Shown: positions 32,848-45,320, counted from the stretch's first letter. The stretch is DNA of 64,000 nucleotides from Paragorgia papillata (GCA_035771165.1 JAWNZC010000408.1:2542001-2606000); one strand, 5' to 3'. Numbers and translations: made by a program. Notes: generated from the sequence alone by a model not told the origin.

Positions 32848-33559
32848 TAAATGCCACTATTTTGAAAGTGAAAATGGGGACACATTTTTGGCCAGCACCC
32901 GCAGTCCAGTTATATATATAGTTCGTGATATAGGTCAGTGGTTGGTCAGTGGTCCTTCTGCTAATGGTATCGACCACTGACATGTACTTATCGCAGGAAA
33001 AAAATAATATTTATGTAAATACAAAGCGATTTTCTTACTGTTCCTGTGCGAGGGCTTCCCCAGAGGTGAATAAAATCGTATGGCGTTAGCCAGAATAAAA
33101 TACTAAAGACAAATTCGGACAGGAAATAATTAATACATGCACGGTTGGTCATTGTTAATTTATTGTGGAACGAGTCAAGAGACCTACAGAATTATTTGTC
33201 TGCGGACCAAATAGGAATATCAGTAGAACATGATCTCGAGTTTGTGTAAACAAAATATTTCGGTGGTTTTTCCATGTACGTATATTATTCATGTTTGTTG
33301 ACGGGACGTTTTCATAATAAGAGACTTATTGTAGTTCTGAATTACAATACTGAATTCCTAGACAATTACTGTTGTAGTTTTCTAGCAGTCTGAATTAATA
33401 AAGACGTTCCGGTGTCACAGGAAATTCGCCCCTCAGGAAATTCGCTCCTCCCCCCGGGAAATTCGAATTTCCTAGGAATCTCGCCCCCCCCCTATGGGGC
33501 GAGTTTCCTAGGATATTCGACCCCCTCTAGGAAATTGCCCCCCCCCCCTCTCGATTTCG

Positions 33560-34230
33560 ATTTAAAATGAAAACATGTCAAGAACATGTATGTTACAAAA
33601 ATTATACTAGTCGACTAGTTCAGAGGGTTAGTTTAGTCTTTTTAGCAGGTGGTGGAGTGCACGAAGGGCAAAGCCACTCAAACGAAACGACATTCACTTG
33701 CCTTGTGCTCTACCCTGTGCTCTGAATACGTATCAGATCAAAAATCACTGTCGATTGTCAATTTTATATACAAAGTGTTATTATGTAACCATTTATTTTG
33801 GCCTACCTTGAACACCAAGCCGAAGAATTTTCTAAACAGCAAAAGCGTGATTTGAAAAAAAGGGCCGCCGATTTTACTTTTTTCGTTACGGCTTTTTTGA
33901 AAATTATTTGTTGAGCAATTATCTTTTTGACAAGACTACGCATTCCGCCTGGTATATCAATAGCAATAAATAATATTACTTTGAAAATTTTTAACTTTAT
34001 CCGGTATAATCGCTCATAATTATGAAAGATAGATGTGCTTCCTATTCAGACATAGCCTCCCGGCTTAAAATAATGGTTTTGTCGCGGTGACAAAATTAAA
34101 TATTGCAATCGAAAATCGCAGTAGAAATAGTTTTATCTCGAATGGCTGCCAGAAGACATGTGTTGTTGCCACGTATTGAAGGCAATAATGTTTGCCAATT
34201 TGGTCAATTTATGTTTTGAGACTAAAGGAG
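33560..34230. other. No gene seen inside the mosaic
   Basis: This stretch is between two AGGAAATT-type modules. The 68-codon frame near 33649 has no recognisable motif. Confidence 0.5.
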
Positions 34231-35424
34231 AGGGCGAAATTCTTAAAGGGGGGCGATATTCCTAGGAAATTTGTCCCCCCAGTGGGGCGATATTACGGCG
34301 GGACGAATTTCCTGGGACACCTGTCGGCGTATGGCACGAACACTTGGCAGTAAAATAAAGAAGACTGTCAATACGGTCTTCCACTTTCCCAGTCTGATAT
34401 AGTTTGTCGTCCGGCTTTCTTGTCTTAACGCGGGAAAATAGATGGACGAACTGAAGATGGACGGCTGACAACTGACGCGCCTGCTAATATACTTCGACTG
34501 AATGCAGAGCAAAATGCAGTTTTAAAAACATGCGTCACGGTTCTTAGGTATCGGTCAAACGATTTTGGGGACACTTTTCCCCAAAAATGTGTGACCATTT
34601 TCAGATTCAAAATTTAAAGGTCCTTCGGCTAATAGTAGCGACCATGCACTGACTTGTATTTATCGCATCTTCGTTAATATTGTTTTCGATATTTATGTAA
34701 ATGCAAGGCGATTTTTGTCACCTTAAACGGCATGGGCGGTCATTGTTAATTATGGAACCAAGACTGAAAAGGCGTTCTGAATTATTTGTCTGACCAAATA
34801 GGAATATCAGTAGAACATGATTTCGAGTTTGTATAAGCAAAATATGTATGGGTTAATGGCCCCGAGTGGCAGTTAAGCTTCACGAGCGATGTTAAATCCC
34901 ATATCACATGAGTGAACATCAATTAACCATTTTATCTCATGACTTTCTCGCAGTGAAATCATTTTGTTTTTTATTTTTAAGAAACAAGAGTTAGAAAGGA
35001 AGATACTCATCTGCATGCTATAATCAGTTGAATAAAGGAATTAACCGGTCTGTTATAGAACAATGAAATATGGGTGTGTCATGAGATAATTTACGTTCGT
35101 TGCTGAGCGGCCCGGGACATCTTCATGATAAGAGACTTATTCTTGCAGTTCTGAACTGAGTTTTACAACTGATTTTGTTATATCAGGTTTTATGAAGTCG
35201 CCAGCTCTATAAAGAAGAGCAAGCGATCGTGAAGCCATGAAGAACACGAGAAAACCGTAAAGAAGCGTGGCGTAGCCGAGTTCTCCTTTATAGAGTGTCT
35301 TTATCAACCTTTTCCAAGTGTCATTATAACTCGATGAAATTTTCATATTAGAAGACGAAAAGCTTCTGACTGAAGCATTTTGCTGTCTTCCACTGTCCCA
35401 GTCTGGACCGTTTGGTAGATTGTC

Positions 35425-35660
35425 GTCCCAGGCGACTTTTTTCGCGCGAAGCGACTTTTTCTTTTGTCTCATGAGCTCTGAGCTGGAACTAATCAGAAAT
35501 CTATTGAATTCGAACAAAAGAAAGTCGCTTCGCGCGAAAAAATCGCCTAGTGCGTCGAAAACCGGTTTAATATCCAGTAAACGAAGACATTTCCATCTTC
35601 AATTTGTCCGTCTATATTCCCGTCTTTAAAACAAGAAAGCCAGTGGAAAACCGGCTTAAA
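35425..35660. repeat. Foldback related to the TTAA-flanked MITE at 55027
   Basis: GGCGACTTTTTTCGCGCGAA at the left pairs with TTCGCGCGAAAAAATCGCC near 35535-35556. The interior CTCATGAGCTCTGAGCTGGA, then ACTAATCAGAAATC is the inverse of the interior of the 55027-55178 element. AAAACCGG ends occur near 35568 and 35650. Confidence 0.65.
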
Positions 35661-35699
35661 ATACCTAACGACGAGTTTCTTGTCTCAATTTGCCGAGCA

Positions 35700-36434
35700 A
35701 TTATGCAATTTTAAATACCTGTGTCAACAGTCCGGTCCTTAGGTATCAGTCAGCGACCATTACCATTAGCAGAAGGACCTATAAATGCCGCCATTTTGAA
35801 ACTGAAAATGGTCACACAACAAAATCAACGTTTATGTATAAAGCACAACGATGTCTTTATAGACTGAAACCCTTCAACCGAAACTCAGTTTAGGAACAAA
35901 GGAGGAAAAAGCAATAGTAAAACTGGTCAGGAAAACCGACAAAGATAAAGGCCGAAAAGTTTAAGCCGCTTACGGTAAAAATATAGAGCAGCCGCTCTCA
36001 GTAATCACGAACATTTAGTGGCAATACTGTTCGAGTTTCTCTGTTTACATCCTATCCACTATTAAGTTTGTTTTCTATTTTGTGTGTTCTTATAAAAAGT
36101 ATATTTTAAAGGTATATATTTTTGCTTGCCCGTTGTTTTTTTACACCCATGGCTGGCTGTCGTCTTATCTTCTTTCAAATAGTTTTCTTATTGTAAAATC
36201 ACCTGTGACTTAGCGTAGCTTGTCTATACTGAATTTGGCATAAAAATAGGCAAAGGGTCAATTTTTCTTCTGTATAGAACGTACAAATGCTATTGAAATA
36301 CGTATTAACATGAAGGTGAAAATAGAGTCAGCACTTTCGAAATGAAAAATTGTTTTTGTTACGTAATAACAACATTCATTTCTTTTGAATTTTCGTCATG
36401 AATTATTAATGAATTTGATCAATTAGTTTAAAGG
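35700..36434. other. No gene seen
   Basis: The sequence is AT-rich with short frames only, apart from a small AGAAGGACCTATAAATGCC module at 35777. Confidence 0.5.
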
Positions 36435-36850
36435 AATTTGAAATGCCATAAATGAATATAGTCGTAGCAACCAGCCAGGCAGTTGTTTGAGTAGTTTTCA
36501 ATATATTCAATGCCTTTGGAAAATGCAAATAATTTTAGATGATCTAGCAATGTTCTTTGTAAAGAACATTGGAAAGATATGGAAAGAAAGAACTGCAAAA
36601 TATAAACGTATATATTATAAACTTATCATATAAATATTTTGTTAACGTTTTAACACTTGCTTCAGTAGTTCATGGTTGGCATGCGCAGGTGATCGAGTTC
36701 AAACCGTGGATGCGACGTGGAATTTTATTCATCTCAATATTTTTTTACGAAATATCATCTTTAAATTTTCCTTTGTTCCTCGTTACCTCTTTCTTTAATA
36801 AAATATAGTTAAACGGGTTCCCCCCCCCCCCAATATTCTATTAAAATTAA
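36435..36850 (+). repeat. SINE-like dispersed repeat, copy 1
   Basis: It aligns over about 350 bases with 41610-41960 (shared GATGATCTAGCAATGTTCTT-type stretch and ATGCAAA.AATTTTAGATG). It contains GATCGAGTTCAAACCGTGG, a match to an RNA polymerase III B box, at about 36690-36710. The A box is poor in this copy. A tRNA-derived origin is inferred. Confidence 0.5.
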
Positions 36851-37324
36851 TATTATATTTTGATCGTTCCGATAGGAGTGGCTATTCCTGGCCCCCACTA
36901 AAAAGGAGCGCAAGGGGGTTGCATTAACGTCCCTAAGGGGGACAAAATTCCTGTGATACCGGCTAGAAAAATTCGCTAAAATGTCCTTCCGTGGAACCAT
37001 GGATATATTAGTGGAACCTAGCTACCGTATTAAAAGTACGAGTCATAAGGACGTCTGTGAAGATTTTAACCCAAAGATATTGGTCATTGAGCGAGGGAAA
37101 TTGTAAGATATATTCCAATTGGAGCACAAAATGAAAAGATTAACTGTTTAACTTTCAACTTTGGGAAACTAAATCTAGTGATAGAAAGGCTAAACTAGTG
37201 AAACTTCGTTCATACGAGGTGAGCAGGCTTGTATTATTTTAAGCAGAAGAAAATAATAAATATGAAAACACTCAGGACACCATATCACAACCCTTCCAAA
37301 TGCGTTAACAGGAAGGCCTAGAAA

Positions 37325-37760
37325 CAGTGGCGTAGCCAGGGTTGACCAATTGGGCGGGCACGAAGTGACATTTCTAAGGAAGGGGGGCAGCATATGCCCC
37401 GGAAAATTTCTGAAATTTAGGGGTTTTGAAATGCCATTTCCTGCATTTTAGGGAAATAATTTGTAGAATTCTGAAGATTATAAAGTACGAAAATTAAATA
37501 TTTACATTATTTTTTTGGAGGATTGCGGAAAACATTTAGTCAGTTTGATTATGTGTTTATTGTGCATACAAGTATGTTAGTGAAAATAGCGTGCGGTATA
37601 GATTCCTTAGTCACGAGTACACAAATCACGCATGGAAAACGCGTGGCCAAGCCACGAACTAGCGTTGGAGAAAAGGAGATTAGTAGAATAATGAATGACG
37701 TCACTGACGCGGATTGGCCAGGCTTGAGCCCGGCCTGGCCCGCCCTTGGCTACGCCACTG
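37325..37760. mobile_element. hAT-type MITE, CAGTGGCG group
   Basis: The ends are CAGTGGCGTAGCCAGG and GGCTACGCCACTG. The flanks carry a perfect 8-base duplication CCTAGAAA (37317-37324 and 37761-37768). The body contains TGCCATTTCCTGCATTTTAG and GAATTCTGAAGATTATAAAG, shared with related copies at 26214, 43945 and 58524. It has no coding capacity. Confidence 0.92.
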
Positions 37761-37768
37761 CCTAGAAA

Positions 37769-39011
37769 CTAGACTAACTGCATCATACGTAAGCTGTTAA
37801 CAACCAATCTCGTTCCCAGTAGTCTTCCCACGCGGTTGCGGTGAGGCAGGGAAGAATCTGGGGAAATCGATTGGTTTTCTATTGGTTGACACCAGGCAAT
37901 TCGAACATAATGGCCAGAAATAACCGGAAAACTCAAGCAACAATCATTCGAAATCACGGTTTCGAATGTATTTGAATTCTCTCCAAATTTATGTAACATG
38001 AATACACTGACCTCGATCTAACAAGACGAGTGCATGTATTTCTAAGTCAGCACCACTTTATAATTTTAAAATTCGTCGGCAATTTACAGTTAACATAATT
38101 ACATCACAAACTATACAATTACAAAATCAACTATAATTACTCGCTGTTTCATTTATAGTTGAATCAATGAATATCATGTCGGGTCGCCAGACCAAAGACT
38201 CAGACCCGTATTTGAGGTGGGGCAGCCCCCCTTGAAATTTGCTCAGAAATAGTATGATAAGGAACAGAGAAAAAATTTCAGCCGATATTCGAAAAATAGC
38301 ATTAAAATAATTTAAATAAACATTTTTTGCGTCATCAACAGTCTTAAAATGCCTGAACAATAAAAACATTGGATGTATTCAAATATTTGAAATAATTATG
38401 TTGTCTTTTGACTGTTTAAAATGACGTTTCATAACCTTCAGAATTCTTTAATAATTATATCGTCTCAAAACGCAGGACATAGCTTTTCAGAGACGCTGTG
38501 TTTCAAAATTTTCCCGGGGAACATGCCCCCGGACCCCCTAGCGGATTCTCGCGCCTACGCCGCTCGGCCCCCCTGTCCTTAACAGTTCGCTACGGGCCTG
38601 CATAGACTGCAAAGCAAAGACATCACATTTATCGAAACCGACGTCAATTTGATAGACACATGCATGCAGTCGCGATCGAGGTTGCGATCTCTACATCCTG
38701 AATTCCATGCGAGTTCTCAAAAGAACTATTCGTAATAATTCATATAACTTACCATTAAAAGTGATTGTAATGCTAGCAACAAATTACTGCAACATTGTAG
38801 CGTTGCAAGGTGAAAAGCGTGTGCCTTTAATCTTTAATACACGCGACCTTTAATAGAGCACGTATTACCACCCACCTCAAACATGGTCGCGAGGCGCAAA
38901 CACCTCTGGCTCATGAATGACTTCTTAAATTTAATTATCTGGTTGTCCTGGTACACATTAATGAGATTATTTTATGATTACCAGTTCAAACGGTCTCCAA
39001 TGCAACTTTTT
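37769..39011. other. Repeat-derived, no gene seen
   Basis: A partial GGTTTTCTATTGG element lies near 37800-37890. A degraded CAGTGGCG-group body runs about 38190-38600, with CTTCAGAATTCTTTAATAA, GGGGAACATGCCCCCGGACC and ACGCCGCTCGG near its right end. No protein is recognised. Confidence 0.45.
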
Positions 39012-39640
39012 TCACCACTTCACTGACTTTCTGTGTTCAGCGAATAATATGTAGAAGCACGTCGCTGGGATCAACATGTGCACCATGTCACCATTTATAG
39101 ATTGATTGTAGGAGCTTATCATGGCTGGATTATGTGGCCACATTGCTTCATTGGTGGAATTACCATGGAATGTTGAAAGAGCAAAAACATCTTTCTTGTC
39201 TTTCCATTTCACAACTGTTAGACATTCATGCTTTTGAAATTTGGATTTTCCTTTCTCGTAATTTCGTGAATTTTTTGTAGTTGTGGCATTCCCTTGCGGT
39301 CTTCTCTGACAGTGCCACAAGCCTTGGCTTGTCAAGCCAATGTGCCCTTTTCATATAAATCTTTAAAAAGGGTAGGAGATGAATAAAAGTTATCTGTGAA
39401 CAGTCTATGACCATAGACCTTATAAGGATATGGCTCCATCAGGTTATTCATAGCAACTCGACTGGCCAATCCCTTTTCTGCTGTGCCTTCTTTTCCAGTA
39501 TAAATTTGGAAAAAAAGCGGTTTGTAACGTGAGCATAGCTCTGTTAACCAACCATGTTTTGTTTCTTATCAGAAACATATTCTAACACGTACTTTTTGGT
39601 TTTATTGTACTAGGATCATGGGCCAATTGCAATGCATATG
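39012..39640 (-). pseudogene. piggyBac transposase relic
   Basis: In the minus-strand order the piece reads KHGWLTELCSRYKPLFFQIY, then EGTAEKGLASRVAMNNLMEP, YGHRLFTDNFYSSPTLFKDL (a catalytic aspartate in FTDNFY), an ACGTVR-like block with frameshifts, and VVKWKDKKDVFALSTFHGNS, ending near RKSVKW. This is the order of the PGBD-type catalytic domain. Several frameshifts and a TGA after YEKGTLA disable it. No TTAA-flanked ends were identified for it. The related TTAA-flanked MITE at 55027 may or may not be its derivative. Confidence 0.85.
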
Positions 39641-39680
39641 TAGATGTCGTAGAAGAGACGAAGGTATATATTGACATTAT

Positions 39681-39711
<31 letters not shown>
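39681..39711. repeat. Poly-G tract (31 bases)
   Basis: This is an uninterrupted run of G followed by TTGGCGGTTGTGAG, one of the longest poly-G/C tracts in the window. Confidence 0.9.
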
Positions 39712-39713
<2 letters not shown>

Positions 39714-39848
39714 GGCGGTTGTGAGACCTCTAATACTAGGTTAGACATTAGGTAAACAGATAATTAATCGTCTGTTGTAGTACGCAATACAATAGTGGTT
39801 GTTGAGTGTTCTCGAAGAGGCATAACGAAGATATCTAGTATCCCAAAT

Positions 39849-39865
39849 CAGTGCCGTAGCAGGTG

Positions 39866-39897
<32 letters not shown>

Positions 39898-40380
39898 GGG
39901 GGGATGGGGTATGGCAGAATTTTTCGCAGATAAAGTTCTTTGCCTGTTTTGATAACCTGAATTTAAATTTGTGCAAAATAAGGCTAAAATCAAATGTTGA
40001 ACTTTTCATGTGTCCGAGGGTAGAGGCATCTTAGAAGAATTAGAAGCTATTCAGTAATGTATAGGTATTTTTTAATTACTGAAAGATTAAGCGACTCAAA
40101 TTCTCAAATGGAGCAACGCAACCCCCAAAACATGTTCACTTTTGTGAAGTGTCGTCTGTCGAGGCTTCAATTCCCTGAACCAATCATAGAGATAGAGCTG
40201 GAACTAAAATTTGAACTATACTCGCTGTAGAATTAGATGAAAAAGTTCGCTCAAATTGCTCCAAATGGTGTTTCCGAGGTTCTAGATTTCAAAAATTTTT
40301 GGGGGAGGACCCCTCTACAAATGCGGTCAATAATTGCCACTACTGCCCTCCCCCACTTTTTGACACCAGCTACGGCACTG
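39849..40380. mobile_element. CAGTGCCGTAGC-ended element
   Basis: The ends CAGTGCCGTAGCAGGTGT and ACACCAGCTACGGCACTG are inverted. A GT microsatellite and a G run lie within 50 bases of the left end. The flanking duplication is poor (TCCCAAAT against CAAACTGT). The body is non-coding. Confidence 0.7.
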
Positions 40381-40494
40381 CAAACTGTTTAAGATACTGA
40401 ACGACTTTGCTCTTTTTTTGCGTTCAACCCCTGCCCTCGAAATTTTCTAGTTGCGCCCGTGTAAACTGCGATGCTCTGCCTATTAGATTCCGAA

Positions 40495-40567
40495 CGAACG
40501 AACGAACAAACAAACAAACAAACAAACAAACAAACAAACAAACAAACAAACAAACAAACAAACAAAC
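40495..40567. repeat. AACA tetranucleotide repeat
   Basis: It starts as AACG units (GAACGAACGAAC) and becomes AACA for the rest. The Asn-Lys-Gln-Thr frame across it is an artefact. Confidence 0.95.
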
Positions 40568-41131
40568 ACAGAATATAGAGCTGCTTAAAGGCTAGCTGCT
40601 CTGAACTAACGCTTTAGGGCACCGCAATACAGATTATGGGATCACGATGGTTACTTGTTACATACCAGATCTCCATGGTGTTGCAGCAAATGGCTAGTGG
40701 TCTTTTACACACAGATACTGTACCGGATACTATATCTATTAGATACTATCCCTTATATATTTCAGCTGGTATATTGTCTCCCTATAAAAGTCACAAGTAA
40801 AATCTTAGATAATTAGACAAATTGATTATTTTTTTAGAGGAACGTATTAAAAATAGAACGTAGATTTTCGCCGATTTTTTATATTTTTAATATGTTTTTT
40901 TTTGTTGTTGTTTTTTTTAGATTGCAGTATAGAGGTATAAGCATGGGATAGCAGTTATAGCTCATGAATTGTATAAGGCACAACTACTTGAATATTACTC
41001 AAATAATCTATTTAATAACAATACGCCCTAGTTCACAGTGGATGAAAACCTCCTTGCTGTGTTTACCAATATCCTACATCCTTGCGTCTTGCATGTGATC
41101 CAGACTGCTAACTTTGCTAACTGCATGCGTA
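40568..41131. other. No gene seen
   Basis: No recognisable element. The poly-T rich part at 40870-40918 is low complexity. Confidence 0.5.
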
Positions 41132-41400
41132 CCAGCGGCGTAGCATGACCACTATGTGTGTGTGAGGGGGGGGGGGGGGAGAGGTGGGGGGGATGGAGGG
41201 TGTTGCAGTATCTTGCTTTTACCGACAAATATCCTCTAATGTCCTCCAATATCCCTCACATATCCAAATATTCCCTGGATATCCCAATACTCGGATTTAC
41301 CAACGATTAATTTTAATAATAATCGCCAAGCCCGGGGAGATTAGCATTAATCTCGACATGCGTGGAGTCCATTTTACAAGCGTGTAGAAAAAGCGAGGGA
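41132..41400. mobile_element. CAGCGGCGTAGC terminus with poly-G
   Basis: CCAGCGGCGTAGCATGACC at about 41131 is followed by TGTGTGTGAGGGGGGGGG. The element's other end was not identified. A TA tract follows at 41422. Confidence 0.45.
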
Positions 41401-41609
41401 GACGAAATCTGTGAAATAGTTTATATATATATATATATATATGTATATAAATATATATATGTTTGGCACGGTATCACGCGGTAAGAATTGTTGGGCACTG
41501 GTGCCTAGCGACGAAGAAAACTATAAAGTATAAACTCTCAAACAAATAGTATTTGGCTTTCGTTCACTTCAGATTTTGAGACGAAATTTGCTTTTGCTAT
41601 TCTAAATGA

Positions 41610-41960
41610 ATTTGAAATGCCATGAAATGAATATAGCCGTGGCAGCCAGGCAGATGTCCAATGCCTTTGAAATATGCAAAATATTTTTAGATGCTCTAGC
41701 AATGTTCTTTGTGAACATGAAAAAGAAAAGAACTGTAAAATATAACCCTATAATATTTTGCTGATATCCCGACGCTTGCTTCAGTCAGCTTCAGTAGCCC
41801 GGTGGTGACGTCGTCAGTTTGCACGCAGAATGGTCGAGTTCAAATCGTGGATGCGACCTGCATTTTTCTTCATCTCAATTTTTTTTCTGAATATTGTCTT
41901 GAAAATTTTCTTTGTTAATTATTACCTTTTTCTTTAAAAATTAGAGTTAAACAACTTTTT
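41610..41960 (+). repeat. SINE-like dispersed repeat, copy 2
   Basis: TAGCCCGGTGGTGACGTCG at about 41806 resembles a pol III A box. GGTCGAGTTCAAATCGTGG at about 41832 resembles a B box. The spacing is shorter than in tRNA genes, and no acceptor stem can be drawn, so this is a tRNA-derived SINE rather than a tRNA. It aligns with 36435-36850. Confidence 0.55.
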
Positions 41961-42100
41961 TTATTTCAAATATTATACTTTAATTAAAAGTTTAAAACTA
42001 TATTTTGAATTGTTCCAACGACTATTTCCAGGCTCCCGATGAAAAAGAGCGCGAAGGTGTTTTTCTAAGAGGGCGAGGGGTTGTTGTGTTAACATATTTC

Positions 42101-42101
<1 letters not shown>

Positions 42102-42154
<53 letters not shown>

Positions 42155-42240
42155 ATACATACATACATACTTTATTTATGCTCCCCAATGGGCTTTTCAG
42201 CATGCATTTACACGATTTAGAATAGTTAGAAAAGGAAAGT
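42102..42240 (-). mobile_element. Severely truncated LINE 3' end with ATA repeat
   Basis: An ATA trinucleotide run (42104-42152) leads into ACATACATACATACTTTATT and CCCCAATGGGCTTTTCAGCA. This matches the LINE 3' end at 10313-10370 (ACTTTAATAGTTAACGCCCC, AAAGGGCTTTTCAGAAACC). Only the last hundred bases or so are present. Confidence 0.75.
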
Positions 42241-43060
42241 TGAGTTCGAGGCGCTTCGCCGAGTTGGATATTACTTCGTATACAACGAGAGCGAATGGTA
42301 ACAAGAGACAAAATTACAGCGAAATGTTTGAAACAACAAACTTCCAGCATAGGCAACTAATACTTCCGCCATGCGTAATGATGCATTCACATAGAGTTTC
42401 TCGCTGAGCTGTTCGGTAAACAGCTTCGAAATATTGTATAAATGTTGCTCGTGAGGCAAAAACTGTGTTAAGCAGATCAACAACAAAAATTAAAAGGTAC
42501 CTTTATGAAGTCAAAAGGTGGGTCAGTTGTTTATATTAGCGTTGCTGTCATGAAAATTGATTTCATGCAAAAATGAAACTGAAACACCTTCGGCAGTGAA
42601 ACTAAATTACTTAGTTGGTTTTTTTTTAAAAAAGAACATGCTTTTTACTACTCCATTATACGAAATGTGTGTTGTAGGCTTGGTTTTAACCGTGAGTTTC
42701 TTTGTTTGGCAACAAATTAATATCAACCCGTTAATTTAGTCGGGTTTTTGAAGTAAAAAGACGTAATTTTTACAGGTGAATTTTACCATTTAACATGTTA
42801 AATTGTGTATTCGTTAATGTATTTTTACACAATGTTGTTTTTTTATACATTGGTTTGATGGTGTTGATGTTTTTCTGTATAAAAATCCGTCAATTTCAAC
42901 TCTTTTCGGCAGTTTAAAAAAACATGCCGCCATCTTGTTTTTCCTCTACTGGCGTATATGAGCTGATAGCCTGGTAGTAGGGAACCAATAAGATTACGCA
43001 AAAGCTCATATCCGATAGCATGCTATATAATAAATATATATTGATATATCCATCAAATCG
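42241..43060 (+). repeat. Dispersed 0.8 kb repeat, copy 1
   Basis: It aligns directly and closely with 55920-56810. Shared blocks include GAGGCGCTTCGCCGAGTTGG, CGCTGAGCTGTTCGGTAAAC, AAAAGGTGGGTCAGTTGTTT and CGGGTTTTTGAAGTAAAAAG. The right end is TCATATCCGATAGCATGCTA. The 127- and 92-codon frames within are repeat artefacts; no protein family is recognised. Confidence 0.8.
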
Positions 43061-43944
43061 CCAACTTTCGCGGCTCAAGCGAAACAAAATCTTCGTCAGA
43101 AAAATTGGTCATTGCCAGAAATTTGGGACAAGATGGTGGCGCGCGTGCGTATTAAGGACCATAATAATGGAGATTTTCAACAGTAAATAATAAGGAGAGC
43201 ACATAATAATTCAAATTTTGCTTAAACGGTGATATATTTCTTCTTTGCCAGACTCCATCTGACTTCAGCATGGACTAAGGAACAATTATAACTAAAAAAC
43301 ATTTGCTTACTTTGACGACAAAGTACTTCCCTAGCTCGTCTTATTTTTGCACTGAAAGCGCCACTATCCATAGTGTTAGCCATAGTAATCTTTGTAAACA
43401 GGTGCTAGAAATTGGCCAAATTGACCAACAACGTTACGGGCGAAGCGAAGTGCCCGACTCGCGGTGCATTCGGCATGAGTCAGTCTACTTCGAGAGCACA
43501 TAAAGGTCCTCATTTGTCCCCAGCATATAGTACTTCGAAAAGCGTTTGAACTTGCTTGATTTCACAGTCCTTGTGGTCGTTTACAGGTTGTTTATATATA
43601 CATACATGCACGATTTAGGCAAATTCTAAAGAACTCAATGACCTGAATAATGAGAAACACTAGAATACAATAGAATCACACGCCTTAGAAGACGCTTGGT
43701 ATACATAATTATATTATTAGGCGAATATAGCCGCTACCGAGAGCGACGGCACAAATGACCCAAATTTCTGGTGATGTTTACAAATGACCGAAAAAGGAAA
43801 GCTAAGAAGAGATGTTGCAGTGGGATGAACCAAACAATATTAAACACGACTAGAAACCATTGAAAAAGCATGAAAAATTGCTATAAAGATCGGAAAAGAT
43901 GCCGCCAAATGTGACTGAAAAAAACAAAAAGATGTTTCTTGAAC
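43061..43944. other. No gene seen
   Basis: The stretch has no recognisable protein, RNA or terminal repeat. Confidence 0.5.
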
Positions 43945-44330
43945 CAGTGGCGTCGCCACGGGGTGGACTGGGGTGGACATCGCTGATACGAAGTAATTAG
44001 GGCTCGGGCGAAATTTCGTAATCGCCTCATCGAGATAATATGGAATTATGATAAGATCGAGATAATATGGAATGATTTTGAGCGCATTTTATAATTATTA
44101 TGAAAAATTCTATGAAAAATAATAAAATATATATTCAAAGTCCTAAAATGTGTTTTCTTTTGTGCATTTTTTATGACGTTTTATAACCTTCAGAATTCTG
44201 TGAAATCACCCCTCAAAGTACAGGAAATGGCGTTTCAGGGACTCTAGATTCCAAAATTTTCCGGGGGAGCATGCCCCCGGACCCCCCTATAGGTTTGTCC
44301 ACCCCAGTTGTACCACCCTGGTGACGCCAC
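43945..44330. mobile_element. hAT-type MITE, CAGTGGCG group
   Basis: The ends are CAGTGGCGTCGCCACGGGG and CACCCTGGTGACGCCACTA. GTTTCTT occurs on both sides (about 43934-43940 and 44332-44338), so the duplication is probably this with an ambiguous boundary. The body is nearly identical to 58736-59090 (GAGATAATATGGAATTATGA, twice-repeated ATAATATGGAAT). Confidence 0.8.
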
Positions 44331-45320
44331 TAGTTTCTTCGTGTGTCTGTTCAAAGCCAGCAAAAGACTTATGCACTGATATATCTTGGCTCGAGAGAGA
44401 ACAGTGAATTGAAAGGAACATCAACACAAACAGCTTTTCACATTTTGAAGAGAATTGATTACTTTTTGCTAAGAACCGAACGAGGAAACCACGGAAACGA
44501 AACGCTGTAGCCCGTATGGCAGTGTTTGCAGCATCTGAGAAGAGCCAAAAGAAAATCAGTTATCGGTAAGCATGCAGTGATTCGTATTTAACTTACCAGC
44601 TTTCTTTAGCTGATTAGAGTCGGTATATATTCAAAATCTTCTCAGTATTAAACTCAGTTAAAACAGCAAGAATCTTGTCAAATAATACACATTTTCTCAG
44701 GAGTCATTTTCTCGTGGAGTCATTTTACACGCGTGGACAAGCGTGATATGCGAACAAATTTCTGTGATCAGTATTTTTATTTGTTTGTATGTCTGGTACG
44801 TTCAGCTTGCGTGGTGATAACTGTGGGGCACTGGGAACAACATGGAAATATACATGCAAAAATACTATTATTATCACTGTGGATGAGAAAATGCAGCTCA
44901 ATAAAACAAGAAAACTTTAAGGGAAGCCGCAAGAACTATTAGCTCGAAGGAAAAGCGTTGAGGGAAAGTCGAAAAGATTGAGAGAACGTACAGAACTATC
45001 GCGACGACAACAAAACAGCGGAAGGGAGGGAAGTTATTTGCTTACTTAAGGTAAACATGCAAGTACACTGGAGAGAGAAGGCAACGGGAAAGTGTAGTGC
45101 ATGATAGCGAGTGAAACGGCAATGTTTAAGACAAGTCTAAAAAAATCTGTTTTTTCTATCGGACGTGGCATGTTTTCATACTTTTATTTATTTTCGAATC
45201 AAAATCAGGTCCAATTTTACTGTGTGGTTTGTTTTCATCTATATTATATATTGTTTTTGGGCTATTAATTTTCAGATTACGTTGCTTCAGTTCTGTTTTA
45301 TTATAAACTATAAACGTTGT

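Larger units (their letters stand above)
29300..35700. repeat. Mosaic of repeated modules in both orientations
   Basis: Many modules recur here. A GGCGGCCATATTGGTGTAC module is at 29505 and 31575 (direct). CTACGCCTCGCTTCTTTACG is at 29993 and, as a variant, 31484, and inverted near 35260. CATGTCAGTGGTCG with GCAGAAGGACC is at 30457, 32554 and, inverted, 32945 and 34620. TGCGGGTGCTGCCCAAAAAT is at 30516 and inverted near 32890. An AGGAAATTTGTCCCC module is at 29318 and in variants at 33420 and 34265. No protein is recognisable; longer frames are repeat artefacts. It looks like a cluster of foldback elements rearranged by inversion and nesting. Confidence 0.6.

Noticed and set aside
35137..35629. 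Overlapping frames of 126 and 69 codons with matching SLRAKK segments on opposite strands
   Set aside because: They come from the palindromic TTTTTCGCGCGAAGCG arms of the foldback at 35425.
41806..41850. Possible tRNA gene
   Set aside because: A-box and B-box-like words are present but no cloverleaf or acceptor stem can be drawn; a SINE is the better reading.
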